Origin: Martelella alba
Lineage (GTDB): Bacteria; Pseudomonadota; Gammaproteobacteria; Enterobacterales; Enterobacteriaceae
Assembly: GCF_005217455.1 (NCBI RefSeq)
Contig: NZ_SZPQ01000020.1
Span: forward strand, 1-64,000
Direction of reading: 5' to 3'
DNA length: 64,000 nucleotides
In this document: in pieces, positions 56,815-64,000 of the stretch
Layout of the letters: every line of letters starts with the position of its first letter
Position numbering within the stretch: position 1 is the stretch's first letter
Translations under genes and position numbers: made by a program
The notes under the pieces: model-generated
What the model was told of the DNA's origin: nothing
The model's input: the letters and a program-made list of their open reading frames with translations, nothing else
Database searches by the model: none

Positions 56815-58394
56815 TAGTCGATCACTCTGCCTTTAACGGCGAACAGCCCTTGCGGGCGTTTCTGGATAAACAGCACGATCAGCGCCAGGATGAGGATCTT
56901 GCCCAGCACGGCGCCTATTTCCGGTTCGAGTATTTTATTGACGATCCCAAGCCCGAACGCGGCCGCCACCGTGCCGGCCAACTGGCCGACGCCGCCCAAT
57001 ACCACCACCAGGAACGAATCAATGATATATCCCTGGCCCAATTCCGGGCCGACATTGCCAAGCTGGGACAATGCCACGCCGCCCAGGCCGGCGATACCGG
57101 ATCCCAGGCCGAAGGCCAGCATGTCCACCCGGCCGGTGGGCACGCCGCAACAAGCGGCCATGGCCCGGTTTTGCGTCACCGCGCGGATATTCATCCCCAG
57201 CCGGGTTTTATTCAACAGCAGCCAGCACAGGGCCAGGATAGCCAGCACGAACCCGAGCACCACGATCCGATTCCACGGCAGCACCAGGTTCGGCAGTAAT
57301 TGTATGCCGCCGGAAAGCCAGTCCGGATTGGCCACCTCGACATTCTGGGCGCCGAATAGCATACGCACGCCCTGGATCAGCGCCAGACTGATGCCCCAAG
57401 TGGCCAGTAACGTTTCCAGCGGGCGGCCGTAAAGATGCCGAATAACGGTACGCTCCAGGAGCATACCCACCGCGGCCGAGACGCAAAAGGCCACCGGCAG
57501 CGCCGCCAGCGGGTAAAACGCCAGCCATTGCGGCGCGACCCGCTCCAACAGCGTTTGCACCAGATAGGTGGAGTAGGCGCCGAGCATCAACATTTCGCCA
57601 TGGGCCATATTAATGACGCCGAGCAGGCCGTAGGTGATGGCCAGCCCCAGCGCCGCCAGCAAGAGGATCGAACCAAGGGACAGGCCGCTGAAGGCCTGCC
57701 CGAGCAGATCGCCTATCATCAGCCGATGGCGGATTTGCCGCAGGCTCTCAGCCGCGGCGGCGCGAACCCGGCTATCGGTTTCCACTTTATTGTCGGTAAG
57801 CCGCTGTAAGCGGGCCTGGGTATCCGGATCGCCGGAACCACCGAGGATACGCACCGCCTGTAGCCGCACGGACGGGTCGGGATCGGTTAATTGCAGATTG
57901 GCCAGCGCCGATTGCAGGGCGCTGTGTACCGCCGGGTCCTGTTCCTGCGCCAGGCGCGCGGTCAGCAGGGGCAATTGATCGGGTTGCGCCTCCCGTTGCA
58001 GGGTAACGGCGGCCCGCAACCGAACGCGGGGATCATTGCTGACCAACTGATGGGCCGACAGCGCCGTGGCGATAAGATTGCGTAGGCGGTTGTTCATCCA
58101 CAGCTTCTTGACGTCGCCTTGCGGTTTGGCGTCGCCCTCCAGAGGGCTTAGCGTGCCCGCATGCTGGACGAACGGTCGGCCCGCCTGGTCGACCACCACC
58201 GCTTCCCGGCGCAGCGCCTGTAGCAAGGGCAGGCGCGCGGCGTCCGGCGCGGCGGACCAGCTTTGCAGCATTTTGGCCTGGTCGCCGTGGCTGGCGGCAA
58301 CGAAATCGGCGGCGGGGCCGGCCAATACCCACAGTGGCAGGCACAACCCCAGCCCCAGACATAACCAGCGCAACACAAATTGACATCCATTCAT
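56814..58394 (-). CDS. urtB: urea ABC transporter permease UrtB
   Basis: 526 residues. A signal peptide and a 220-residue N-terminal helical, HEAT-like region (PSVRLQAVRILGGSGDPDTQ; SRVRAAAAESLRQI) precede a LivH-type permease (LGLAITYGLLGVINMAHGEM). The long N-terminal part is usual for UrtB. The chosen start (58394) follows GGGGACT. Confidence 0.92.
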   Translation of the reverse strand: MNGCQFVLRWLCLGLGLCLPLWVLAGPAADFVAASHGDQAKMLQSWSAAPDAARLPLLQALRREAVVVDQAGRPFVQHAGTLSPLEGDAKPQGDVKKLWMNNRLRNLIATALSAHQLVSNDPRVRLRAAVTLQREAQPDQLPLLTARLAQEQDPAVHSALQSALANLQLTDPDPSVRLQAVRILGGSGDPDTQARLQRLTDNKVETDSRVRAAAAESLRQIRHRLMIGDLLGQAFSGLSLGSILLLAALGLAITYGLLGVINMAHGEMLMLGAYSTYLVQTLLERVAPQWLAFYPLAALPVAFCVSAAVGMLLERTVIRHLYGRPLETLLATWGISLALIQGVRMLFGAQNVEVANPDWLSGGIQLLPNLVLPWNRIVVLGFVLAILALCWLLLNKTRLGMNIRAVTQNRAMAACCGVPTGRVDMLAFGLGSGIAGLGGVALSQLGNVGPELGQGYIIDSFLVVVLGGVGQLAGTVAAAFGLGIVNKILEPEIGAVLGKILILALIVLFIQKRPQGLFAVKGRVID

Positions 58395-58475
58395 GGTGAG
58401 TCCCCGTTCTTGCCGCAAAACGCGCGAACACGCCGGGCCGGCGCCCGGCATCCGATAGATGACCGCATCCGGCCA

Positions 58476-59744
58476 TTACATAGCGGTCTTGACCGGATGA
58501 TCCGGTTTTTTGTCGTTGCCGGGTATGTACGGACTCCAGGGCTGGGCGCGAATAGGCTTGTCCGTTTGCCAGACCACGTTGAACTGGCCGTCGGACTCGA
58601 TTTCGCCGATCATGACCGGCTTATGTAGATGATGGTTGGTCTTATCCATGGTCAGGGTAAAACCGGATGGCGCGGCGAACGTTTGTCCGGCCATCGCCGC
58701 CCGGACCTTGTCGACATCAGTGGATTTGGCTTTCTCTACCGCTTGCGCCCACATATGGATGCCCACATAAGTCGCCTCCATCGGATCGTTGGTTACCACG
58801 GTATCGGCGTTGGGCAGATTGTGAGCCTTGGCATAGGCTTTGTAGTCGGCGACGAATTTCTTGTTGGTCGGGTTGTCCACCGACTCGAAATAATTCCAGG
58901 CCGCCAGGTTGCCCACCAACGGTTTGGTATCAATGCCGCGCAGTTCTTCCTCGCCAACTGAGAAGGCGATAACCGGCACATCGGTGGCTTTAATGCCCTG
59001 GTTGGCCAGTTCTTTGTAGAACGGCACATTGGAATCGCCGTTGATGGTGGAAATTACCGCGGTTTTGCCGCCGGCGGCGAATTTTTTGATATTGGCGACG
59101 ATGGTTTGATAATCGCTATAGCCGAACGGCGTGTAAACCTCTTCGATATCTTTATCCTGTACCCCCTTGCTGTGCAGGAAGGCCCGTAAAATTTTGTTGG
59201 TGGTACGGGGATAGACGTAGTCGGTACCCAGCAGGAAGAAGCGTTTCGCGCCGCCGCCGTCTTCGCTCATCATGTACTCCACCGCGGGGATGGCTTGCTG
59301 ATTGGGGGCCGCGCCGGTATAAAATACATTCGGCGACATTTCCTCGCCTTCATATTGCACCGGATAGAACAACAGGCCGTTCAGTTCTTCAAAGACCGGC
59401 AAGACCGATTTACGCGACACCGATGTCCAGCAGCCGAACACCACCGCCACTTTATCCTGAGTCAGTAACTGACGGGCTTTTTCGGCGAACAGCGGCCAGT
59501 TCGAGGCAGGGTCGACCACCACCGGTTCGATTTTTTTACCCAGGACGCCGCCCTTGGCATTGATTTCATCAATGGTCATTAAGGCGACGTCCTTAAGCGG
59601 CGTTTCGGATATCGCCATGGTGCCGGACAGGGAATGCATGATGCCGACCTTGATGGTGTCGGCGGCCAGGGCGCCCCAACTGATGCCCATGCTGATAACG
59701 GTGGCCGAGAGGGCAAAGGCTTTCAGCAAACTACGTCGTTGCAT
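58476..59744 (-). CDS. urtA: urea ABC transporter substrate-binding protein UrtA
   Basis: 422 residues. The N-terminus MQRRSLLKAFALSATV is a twin-arginine-like or Sec signal. The mature protein is a Leu/Ile/Val-type binding protein with the urea-family segments GIMHSLSGTMAISE, GCWTSVSRKSVLPVFEE and NGLLFYPVQYEGEE. The start at 59744 follows AGGAG. First gene of the operon, with a sigma-54 promoter about 140 bp upstream, so uptake is probably induced by nitrogen limitation. Confidence 0.94.
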   Translation of the reverse strand: MQRRSLLKAFALSATVISMGISWGALAADTIKVGIMHSLSGTMAISETPLKDVALMTIDEINAKGGVLGKKIEPVVVDPASNWPLFAEKARQLLTQDKVAVVFGCWTSVSRKSVLPVFEELNGLLFYPVQYEGEEMSPNVFYTGAAPNQQAIPAVEYMMSEDGGGAKRFFLLGTDYVYPRTTNKILRAFLHSKGVQDKDIEEVYTPFGYSDYQTIVANIKKFAAGGKTAVISTINGDSNVPFYKELANQGIKATDVPVIAFSVGEEELRGIDTKPLVGNLAAWNYFESVDNPTNKKFVADYKAYAKAHNLPNADTVVTNDPMEATYVGIHMWAQAVEKAKSTDVDKVRAAMAGQTFAAPSGFTLTMDKTNHHLHKPVMIGEIESDGQFNVVWQTDKPIRAQPWSPYIPGNDKKPDHPVKTAM

Positions 59745-59896
59745 AGTATCACTCCTGCAGCAAAGGTAATGAGAAACGACCCCTTTATTGAACCGGGCCG
59801 ACAGCATACTAAAGGCGAACTTATCCGGCGGGGCGTTGAGTAAAACGCGCCGGTTTATTGGCATCGCCGTCACGGTTGTAGGACTGAAGAGAACCA

Positions 59897-59912
59897 AGCA
59901 AAGGCTGTGCCA
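59897..59912 (-). promoter_or_regulatory. sigma-54 promoter of urtABCDE
   Basis: Read on the minus strand: TGGCAC, five bases, TTGCT, the -24/-12 consensus. A TGCACC half-site of the NtrC consensus lies about 50 bp further upstream (59963-59968); its partner half is poor. Confidence 0.82.
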
Positions 59913-60080
59913 GCCGCGTATCCCGCCCAGGGTCGCCGGCCACGCGTCACAGCCAACGGTATTGCACCAGGGATGGGCGTGAATGCGGTATGTTGGGGCG
60001 GCCGCTTGATTTGGTTGATAAATCCGGCGTGGCCGCGTCTTAGCGCACCAGCGCCGCAACCCTGGCGTCACAAGAAGAAC
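59913..60080. other. non-coding region upstream of the urt promoter
   Basis: Together with 59745-59896 (urtA leader) and 60100-60206 this makes a 460-bp gene-free stretch. Apart from the sigma-54 promoter, the NtrC half-site and one hairpin, nothing was recognised. Confidence 0.4.
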
Positions 60081-60099
60081 GACCCGGTTTAGGCGGGTC
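60081..60099 (-). terminator. hairpin downstream of the iron-type permease
   Basis: GACCCG-GTTTAGG-CGGGTC; on the minus strand GTTCTTCTTG follows, a moderately U-rich tail. It is about 110 bp past the permease stop and could end that operon. Confidence 0.45.
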
Positions 60100-60206
60100 G
60101 CTTCGCAATCAGGCAGGATTGTCGCGGGGACCGCTTGAGGAAAGCGCCGCCGGCAGGGCGCGTTGTCGGCTCCCCTTTTCCCGGCGGGGGGCCGGCCATC
60201 CGGCTT

Positions 60207-61859
60207 TCAGCGTTGGCGGCGGTGCAGCAGGGCGACCGCCGCCAACATAATAACCAGGCTTATCAGCACGGCGACACTGGCCATCGCCATGCCGTCGCCC
60301 ACCGAGCCCTGCTCAAACTGACGCCAGACAAACACGGAAACCGTCTCGACGCCGGCCGGCGCCAACAGGAGCGAAGCCACCAGTTCCCGGGAGGCGATGG
60401 CGAACACCATCATCATCGCCGCCAACAGCGCCGGATAAACCAAGGGTAACACGATATAACCCAGCGCCCGCCCTTCGGTGGCGCCATGCACCCGCGCCGC
60501 CGGCGCCAGATTAGCGCCAAGCTGGCGCAACGCCGCGCTGACGTAGCGCACCGGATAGGGCATCAACAGGCAACCGTAGGCAAACAGCAGGATCCAGCCG
60601 CTATTGTAAGGCGTTATCGGCCATCCCGGACGGTTCCAGGCCAGTATCAGGCCAACGGCCACCACCACGCCCGGCAGCGCCGCGGGCAACAGCGACAACA
60701 TGTCAATAATGATGGCCCCGGGAACTTTCCCGCCGGTGGTCAGCCAGGCGGCCAAAAAACCCAGCGTGCCGGTAAGCAGCGCCGTGGCCAGCGCCAACCC
60801 CACGCTAACGCCCAGCGCATCAAGCGCTTCGCCCCGCTGGGAGAACAGCACGGTAAAATGGCGGGTGCCGAGGTTTTGCCAATGCAGCCCGCCGGAGACG
60901 GTATTGGTGAAGGCCGTCGTCAGCATGGCGCCGATGGGCGCCGCCACCGACAGCAAAACCATCATGCTGAAAAGACCCACGACCCACCAGCGCCACCGGC
61001 CCAGCGAACGGGCGGCGATACCGGCCGGTTTGCCGCCGGTTACCGCCACATCGCGGCCGCCGGCCGCCATCCGTTGCGCCACATAGGCCGTCAGGGCGAT
61101 GGCGGCCAGTATCAGCGACAGCAAGGCGGCGGAGGTTAAATCAATGGGCCAGTCCGCCAGACGTTGTTCGATACCGACGGTCAGTACCGCTACGCCGGTT
61201 TGCGTGCCCAGCGCCGCCGGTATGCCATACTCTTCAATGGCCAGCGTGAAGGCCAGCAACACGCCCGCGGCGATGGCGGGCAGCGCCAGGGGCAGGGTGA
61301 TGAGTAAAAAGGCGCGCCAGGGGCCTGCCCCATGCACTTGGGCCACTTCCGCCAGCCGTCCGCCGGCGGCGGCCATACTGCGGGATACCGCGAAGTACAC
61401 GACCGGGAAAATGTTCAGCGACATGACCAGGATAATGCCGGCCTGGCTAAACAGCAGATGATCCAGCCGCCAGCCGGTCAGTTGTTCGAGATAGCCGCGC
61501 CGTTGCAGCGTCATTATCCAGGACAGACCGGCGATATAGGGCGGGATCAGAAAAGGCGCCAGCAATAGGGCGTCCCAACAGCGGGCCAGCGGCAGACGGA
61601 ACAGGCCGCGCAAGGCCCCCAGCGGCACGCCGATCATCGCGCTGACGGCGGCCACGCCCAGGCCGGTGGTCAGCGTGCCTTTTAGCAATGCGGGCAATCG
61701 CGGATCATCGACCAGCGCCGGGACGGCGCTGAAGGCCCCGGTCAGCACGCCGGCGTCCAGGTGCGGGAAGACGGCCTGGAATATGACAAACAGCACCGGC
61801 AGGGCCACCAAAAGGGTTAATGCCGCCACGGTCAGTAGCGGCAGGGCGAATTTCCTCAT
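60207..61859 (-). CDS. iron(III)/phosphonate-type ABC transporter permease
   Basis: 550 residues with about twelve membrane segments in two fused permease halves. Each half has an EAA docking loop: AEVAQVHGAGPWRAFLLITL and AARVHGATEGRALGYIVLPL. Fused permeases of this length are typical of FbpB/AfuB iron importers and of related thiamine and 2-aminoethylphosphonate systems. Last gene of a three-gene operon. Confidence 0.88.
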   Translation of the reverse strand: MRKFALPLLTVAALTLLVALPVLFVIFQAVFPHLDAGVLTGAFSAVPALVDDPRLPALLKGTLTTGLGVAAVSAMIGVPLGALRGLFRLPLARCWDALLLAPFLIPPYIAGLSWIMTLQRRGYLEQLTGWRLDHLLFSQAGIILVMSLNIFPVVYFAVSRSMAAAGGRLAEVAQVHGAGPWRAFLLITLPLALPAIAAGVLLAFTLAIEEYGIPAALGTQTGVAVLTVGIEQRLADWPIDLTSAALLSLILAAIALTAYVAQRMAAGGRDVAVTGGKPAGIAARSLGRWRWWVVGLFSMMVLLSVAAPIGAMLTTAFTNTVSGGLHWQNLGTRHFTVLFSQRGEALDALGVSVGLALATALLTGTLGFLAAWLTTGGKVPGAIIIDMLSLLPAALPGVVVAVGLILAWNRPGWPITPYNSGWILLFAYGCLLMPYPVRYVSAALRQLGANLAPAARVHGATEGRALGYIVLPLVYPALLAAMMMVFAIASRELVASLLLAPAGVETVSVFVWRQFEQGSVGDGMAMASVAVLISLVIMLAAVALLHRRQR

Positions 61860-61883
61860 GCTCTTCCCGGATGACGGACCGGC

Positions 61884-62873
61884 TCAATGCCGGTCGAATA
61901 GCGTGGCGAACCGCGTCAGGACCGATTTGCGATCGGCGTTTTCAGCCGCGGGCATGGGCAGCAGGGTCAGATCGCCAAACAATGGCCGTTTGGCGCCGAT
62001 ATCGCGACGCGACGGCATCAGCCAGGCGTCGGCGACCATTTTCTGGCCCGCCGGCGAAAGGACGTAATCCACAAACGCTTTCGCTTGATCGGGATGCTGG
62101 CTGGATTTGAGAATCATCATCGGCCGCGGCGCGATAACCGTGCCGCTGGAAGGGAAAATCACTTTGACGGATTCGCCGTTATGCTGGCTATTGAAGGCCA
62201 CATAATCCACCGCGCCGAATACCGCCGCCCTGGCTCCCTGTAAAACCGGCGTCAGCGCCTGTGCATTGGGACCGGCGATAATCATGCCGTTGGCTTTGAG
62301 TTTATCGAACAGCGTCCAGGCCCGTTCGCCGAGGGCATTTTGCAACCCCATGACCAAATCCAGCGAAGCGCCGGACAGGGCCGGGTCGGGCATGGTGACT
62401 TTATCCTTATAGACCGGCTGCGCCAGATCCCGCCAATCGTGGGGCTGGGGCGCGCCGCTGGCGCTGTTCCAGACAATGCCCAGGGCGGAGATGCCCTGCG
62501 CCACATAGTAAGGGGTCTTGAACCGTGCAGGCACGTTGGCCGCGTTTGGGCTTTGATAGGGCAAAAGCCAGCCCCGTCGCCGCAACGCCTCCGCGCTGTC
62601 CCAAGAGGCGGAAATCAGCACATCGGCCCGCGGATTGGCTTGCTCCGCTTCCAGCCGCGCCATGACTTTGCCGGTGGTGGCCTGGAAGACATCGATATGT
62701 TCGCCGGTTTTTTGTTGGTAGCCCGCCGCCAGTTTCCTGGCCAGCGAACCGGGTCCGGCGGTATAAAGCGTCAGTGCCTGCGCTTGGCCGGCTAGCAAAC
62801 AACTACTTAACAGCATGGTGGCAATGGCTCCTGTCAACAGACAACGGAACGGACGGGTAATCAGTGATCGCAT
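61884..62873 (-). CDS. iron(III)/phosphonate-type ABC transporter substrate-binding protein
   Basis: 329 residues. Signal peptide to about residue 33 (LLSSCLLAGQAQA). Ferric-binding-protein-like fold: LTLYTAGPGSLARKLAAGYQ, ADVLISASWDSAEALRRRGW and MPDPALSGASLDLVMGLQ. The typical tyrosine pair for ferric iron is not evident to me, so iron is not certain; phosphonate, sugar phosphate or another anion is possible. It sits 2 bp beyond the ATPase and 24 bp before the permease. Confidence 0.85.
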   Translation of the reverse strand: MRSLITRPFRCLLTGAIATMLLSSCLLAGQAQALTLYTAGPGSLARKLAAGYQQKTGEHIDVFQATTGKVMARLEAEQANPRADVLISASWDSAEALRRRGWLLPYQSPNAANVPARFKTPYYVAQGISALGIVWNSASGAPQPHDWRDLAQPVYKDKVTMPDPALSGASLDLVMGLQNALGERAWTLFDKLKANGMIIAGPNAQALTPVLQGARAAVFGAVDYVAFNSQHNGESVKVIFPSSGTVIAPRPMMILKSSQHPDQAKAFVDYVLSPAGQKMVADAWLMPSRRDIGAKRPLFGDLTLLPMPAAENADRKSVLTRFATLFDRH

Positions 62874-62874
62874 G

Positions 62875-63588
62875 CTAACTCCCTAAAGGTGTCTCTACGG
62901 TGGTGATATCGACGATACGCCCTTGCGCCATGTGCGCGATGCGCCGGGCCAAACGGTTGGCTTCGCCGTGATCGTGGGTGACATAGACGGCGGTGGTATG
63001 GAGCTGGCTGAGCAGGTTGGCCATTTCCCGGCACAAGGTTTCACGCAAATCCCGATCAAGATTGGATAACGGCTCATCAAACAGCAGTATGCGCGGCTCG
63101 GCCACAATGGCGCGCGCCAGCGCCACGCGCTGTTGCTGACCGCCCGACAGTTCAGCGGGCCGGCGCCGTCCGTATCCGTCCAGGCCGACCCGGCGCAAAG
63201 CCGTTTCCACCCGCCGATGGCGTTCGTCACCGGCCGTGCGGCGCATTCGCAACGGAAACTCGACATTTTGCGCCACGCTCATATGCGGCCATAACGCATA
63301 ATCCTGGAAAACCATGCCGATATCCCGGCGCTCCGGCGGCAGGCAAATCCGCTTGTCGGCAATCAGCCGGGATCCGAAACAGATCCGGCCATCGGCAGGC
63401 TGTAACAAGCCGGCCAACAGTTTAAGCAACGTGCTTTTGCCGCAACCCGAGGGTCCCAGCAATGCCAGAGTAGTCCCGGCCGGTACATGCAAATGGATAT
63501 CGTCCAATACCCGCCTTCCGGCAAAATCATGACACAACCCGCTGACGGCGATGGCCGCCGCGCCGCGTTCGTCAGGCGCAAGCGACAT
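62875..63588 (-). CDS. iron(III)/phosphonate-type ABC transporter ATP-binding protein
   Basis: 237 residues. Walker A GPSGCGKST, Q-loop FQDYALWPH, signature LSGGQQQR, Walker B ILLFDEPLSNLD, switch VTHDHGEA. FbpC-like but without the long C-terminal regulatory domain. The start at 63588 follows GGGGGAA; a GTG at 63609 is an alternative. First gene of the operon. Confidence 0.9.
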   Translation of the reverse strand: MSLAPDERGAAAIAVSGLCHDFAGRRVLDDIHLHVPAGTTLALLGPSGCGKSTLLKLLAGLLQPADGRICFGSRLIADKRICLPPERRDIGMVFQDYALWPHMSVAQNVEFPLRMRRTAGDERHRRVETALRRVGLDGYGRRRPAELSGGQQQRVALARAIVAEPRILLFDEPLSNLDRDLRETLCREMANLLSQLHTTAVYVTHDHGEANRLARRIAHMAQGRIVDITTVETPLGS

Positions 63589-63800
63589 GAGGTTCCCCCG
63601 TGTCGTCACAGGACGCGTGGTCAGGATGAAAGGAGAACGTCGGCGCTGTTGCCGAAGGAAGTGCTACGGTTAACAAAAATGAAACGCAGGGCGCGTCGAC
63701 CGGCAATGACCGTTGACCGAAAGCGCGCCGCTGCGTAAAGGACAGGCGGGCGAACATAATGTTATCCTCTTATGGGACTTAATTGGCATTAAACGGCAAT
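63589..63800. other. upstream region of the iron-type operon
   Basis: Leader and promoter area of the minus-strand ABC operon. I did not find a convincing Fur box (only GATAACATTAT near 63757-63767) or other operator. Confidence 0.4.
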
Positions 63801-63960
63801 CGTCATGCTTCAAGCTACCCCTCCGCCGGCTGCGTACAGTCTCCGGAACCGCTTAGCGCGATCCCCGTCATCCTTAACGCCGTCTTGTTGTCGGAGATGC
63901 TTGTCCGCCCCAGTCGTCGGGGGCTATGTATCTCGCCGCGATGCGACACGGCTTTTGCGC
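63801..63960. repeat. interspersed enterobacterial repeat, degenerate copy D
   Basis: CGTCATGCTTCAAGC with GGCTGCGT at one end, and CTCGCCGCGATGCGACACGG at the other, resemble the two halves of copies A to C but are diverged and spread out. No gene was found between this and the end of the window. Confidence 0.4.
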
Positions 63961-64000
63961 GTCCATACCATCCGGAATGCCCGTACTTGCCGCTGCGGGG

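Noticed and set aside
59963-59980. Complete NtrC enhancer site for urt
   Set aside because: Only one half-site (TGCACC) is good; the second half does not match well enough to call.
63740-63790. Fur box for the iron-type operon
   Set aside because: Only a short GATAACATTAT resembles the 19-bp consensus; not enough to support iron control.

Overview
The window comes from a GC-rich enterobacterium (Enterobacterales). The 5S rRNA is almost identical to the E. coli gene, and two long stretches keep E. coli gene order: 5S-(kgtP/yfiM position)-pssA-patZ-tapT-trxC-yfiF, and mprA-ygaH-ygaZ-proXWV-nrdFEIH-ygaM-ygaC. In E. coli these blocks lie apart, so yfiF|mprA is a rearrangement junction; ung and emrAB, the expected neighbours, are absent. 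Two frameshifted genes (a hydantoinase A subunit and proW) and a degenerate interspersed repeat suggest some genome decay. A Sodalis- or Pectobacteriaceae-like organism would fit, but the window alone cannot settle the genus. No transposase, integrase, CRISPR array or tRNA was recognised.

Layout. 1-282: end of an rRNA operon (spacer, 5S, terminator). 363-10357: accessory catabolic operon (GntR/FCD regulator, 24-bp palindromic operator, class III aminotransferase, HyuA/HyuB hydantoinase-oxoprolinase pair with HyuA broken, PotDBCA-like ABC importer) where E. coli has kgtP-yfiM. 10407-17320: core genes pssA, patZ, tapT, trxC, yfiF. 17354-28283: MprA, the YgaZH valine exporter, the ProVWX osmoprotectant importer, the class Ib ribonucleotide reductase operon nrdHIEF, ygaM and ygaC.

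28661-43247: the most interesting part, a 15-kb accessory island. It holds a polar-amino-acid-type ABC importer, a KstD-like flavoprotein, an SDR lacking the usual catalytic Ser and Tyr, a luciferase-like monooxygenase, a Rieske oxygenase with a VanB-type reductase, an aldo/keto reductase, a GlnT-type glutamine synthetase homologue, a VOC protein, a MetX-like alpha/beta hydrolase, a DUF3830-like cyclophilin-fold protein and an unrecognised helical protein. One TetR regulator sits inside. Five copies of one AT-rich palindrome (consensus AGTTAATTAA-CTGA-TTAATTAACT) stand at four places, each in front of a transcription unit of the island and nowhere else that I saw. I infer a single TetR regulon for uptake and oxidative breakdown of a nitrogenous compound, perhaps through a gamma-glutamylated amine. 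The substrate is unknown.

43547-53652: mixed genes: an HI0607-type shikimate dehydrogenase-like protein, a GlgX-type debranching enzyme, speG, emrE, a chemoreceptor, a YedA-like exporter with a divergent Lrp-type regulator, an unannotated 27-codon gene behind a near-consensus promoter flanked by two perfect CRP sites, and SOS-controlled cho with a coupled unknown gene. 53743-59912: nikR and the urea importer urtABCDE with a sigma-54 promoter, which together imply nickel-dependent urease elsewhere in the genome. 60207-63588: an iron(III)- or phosphonate-type ABC importer. The window ends in degenerate repeat sequence.
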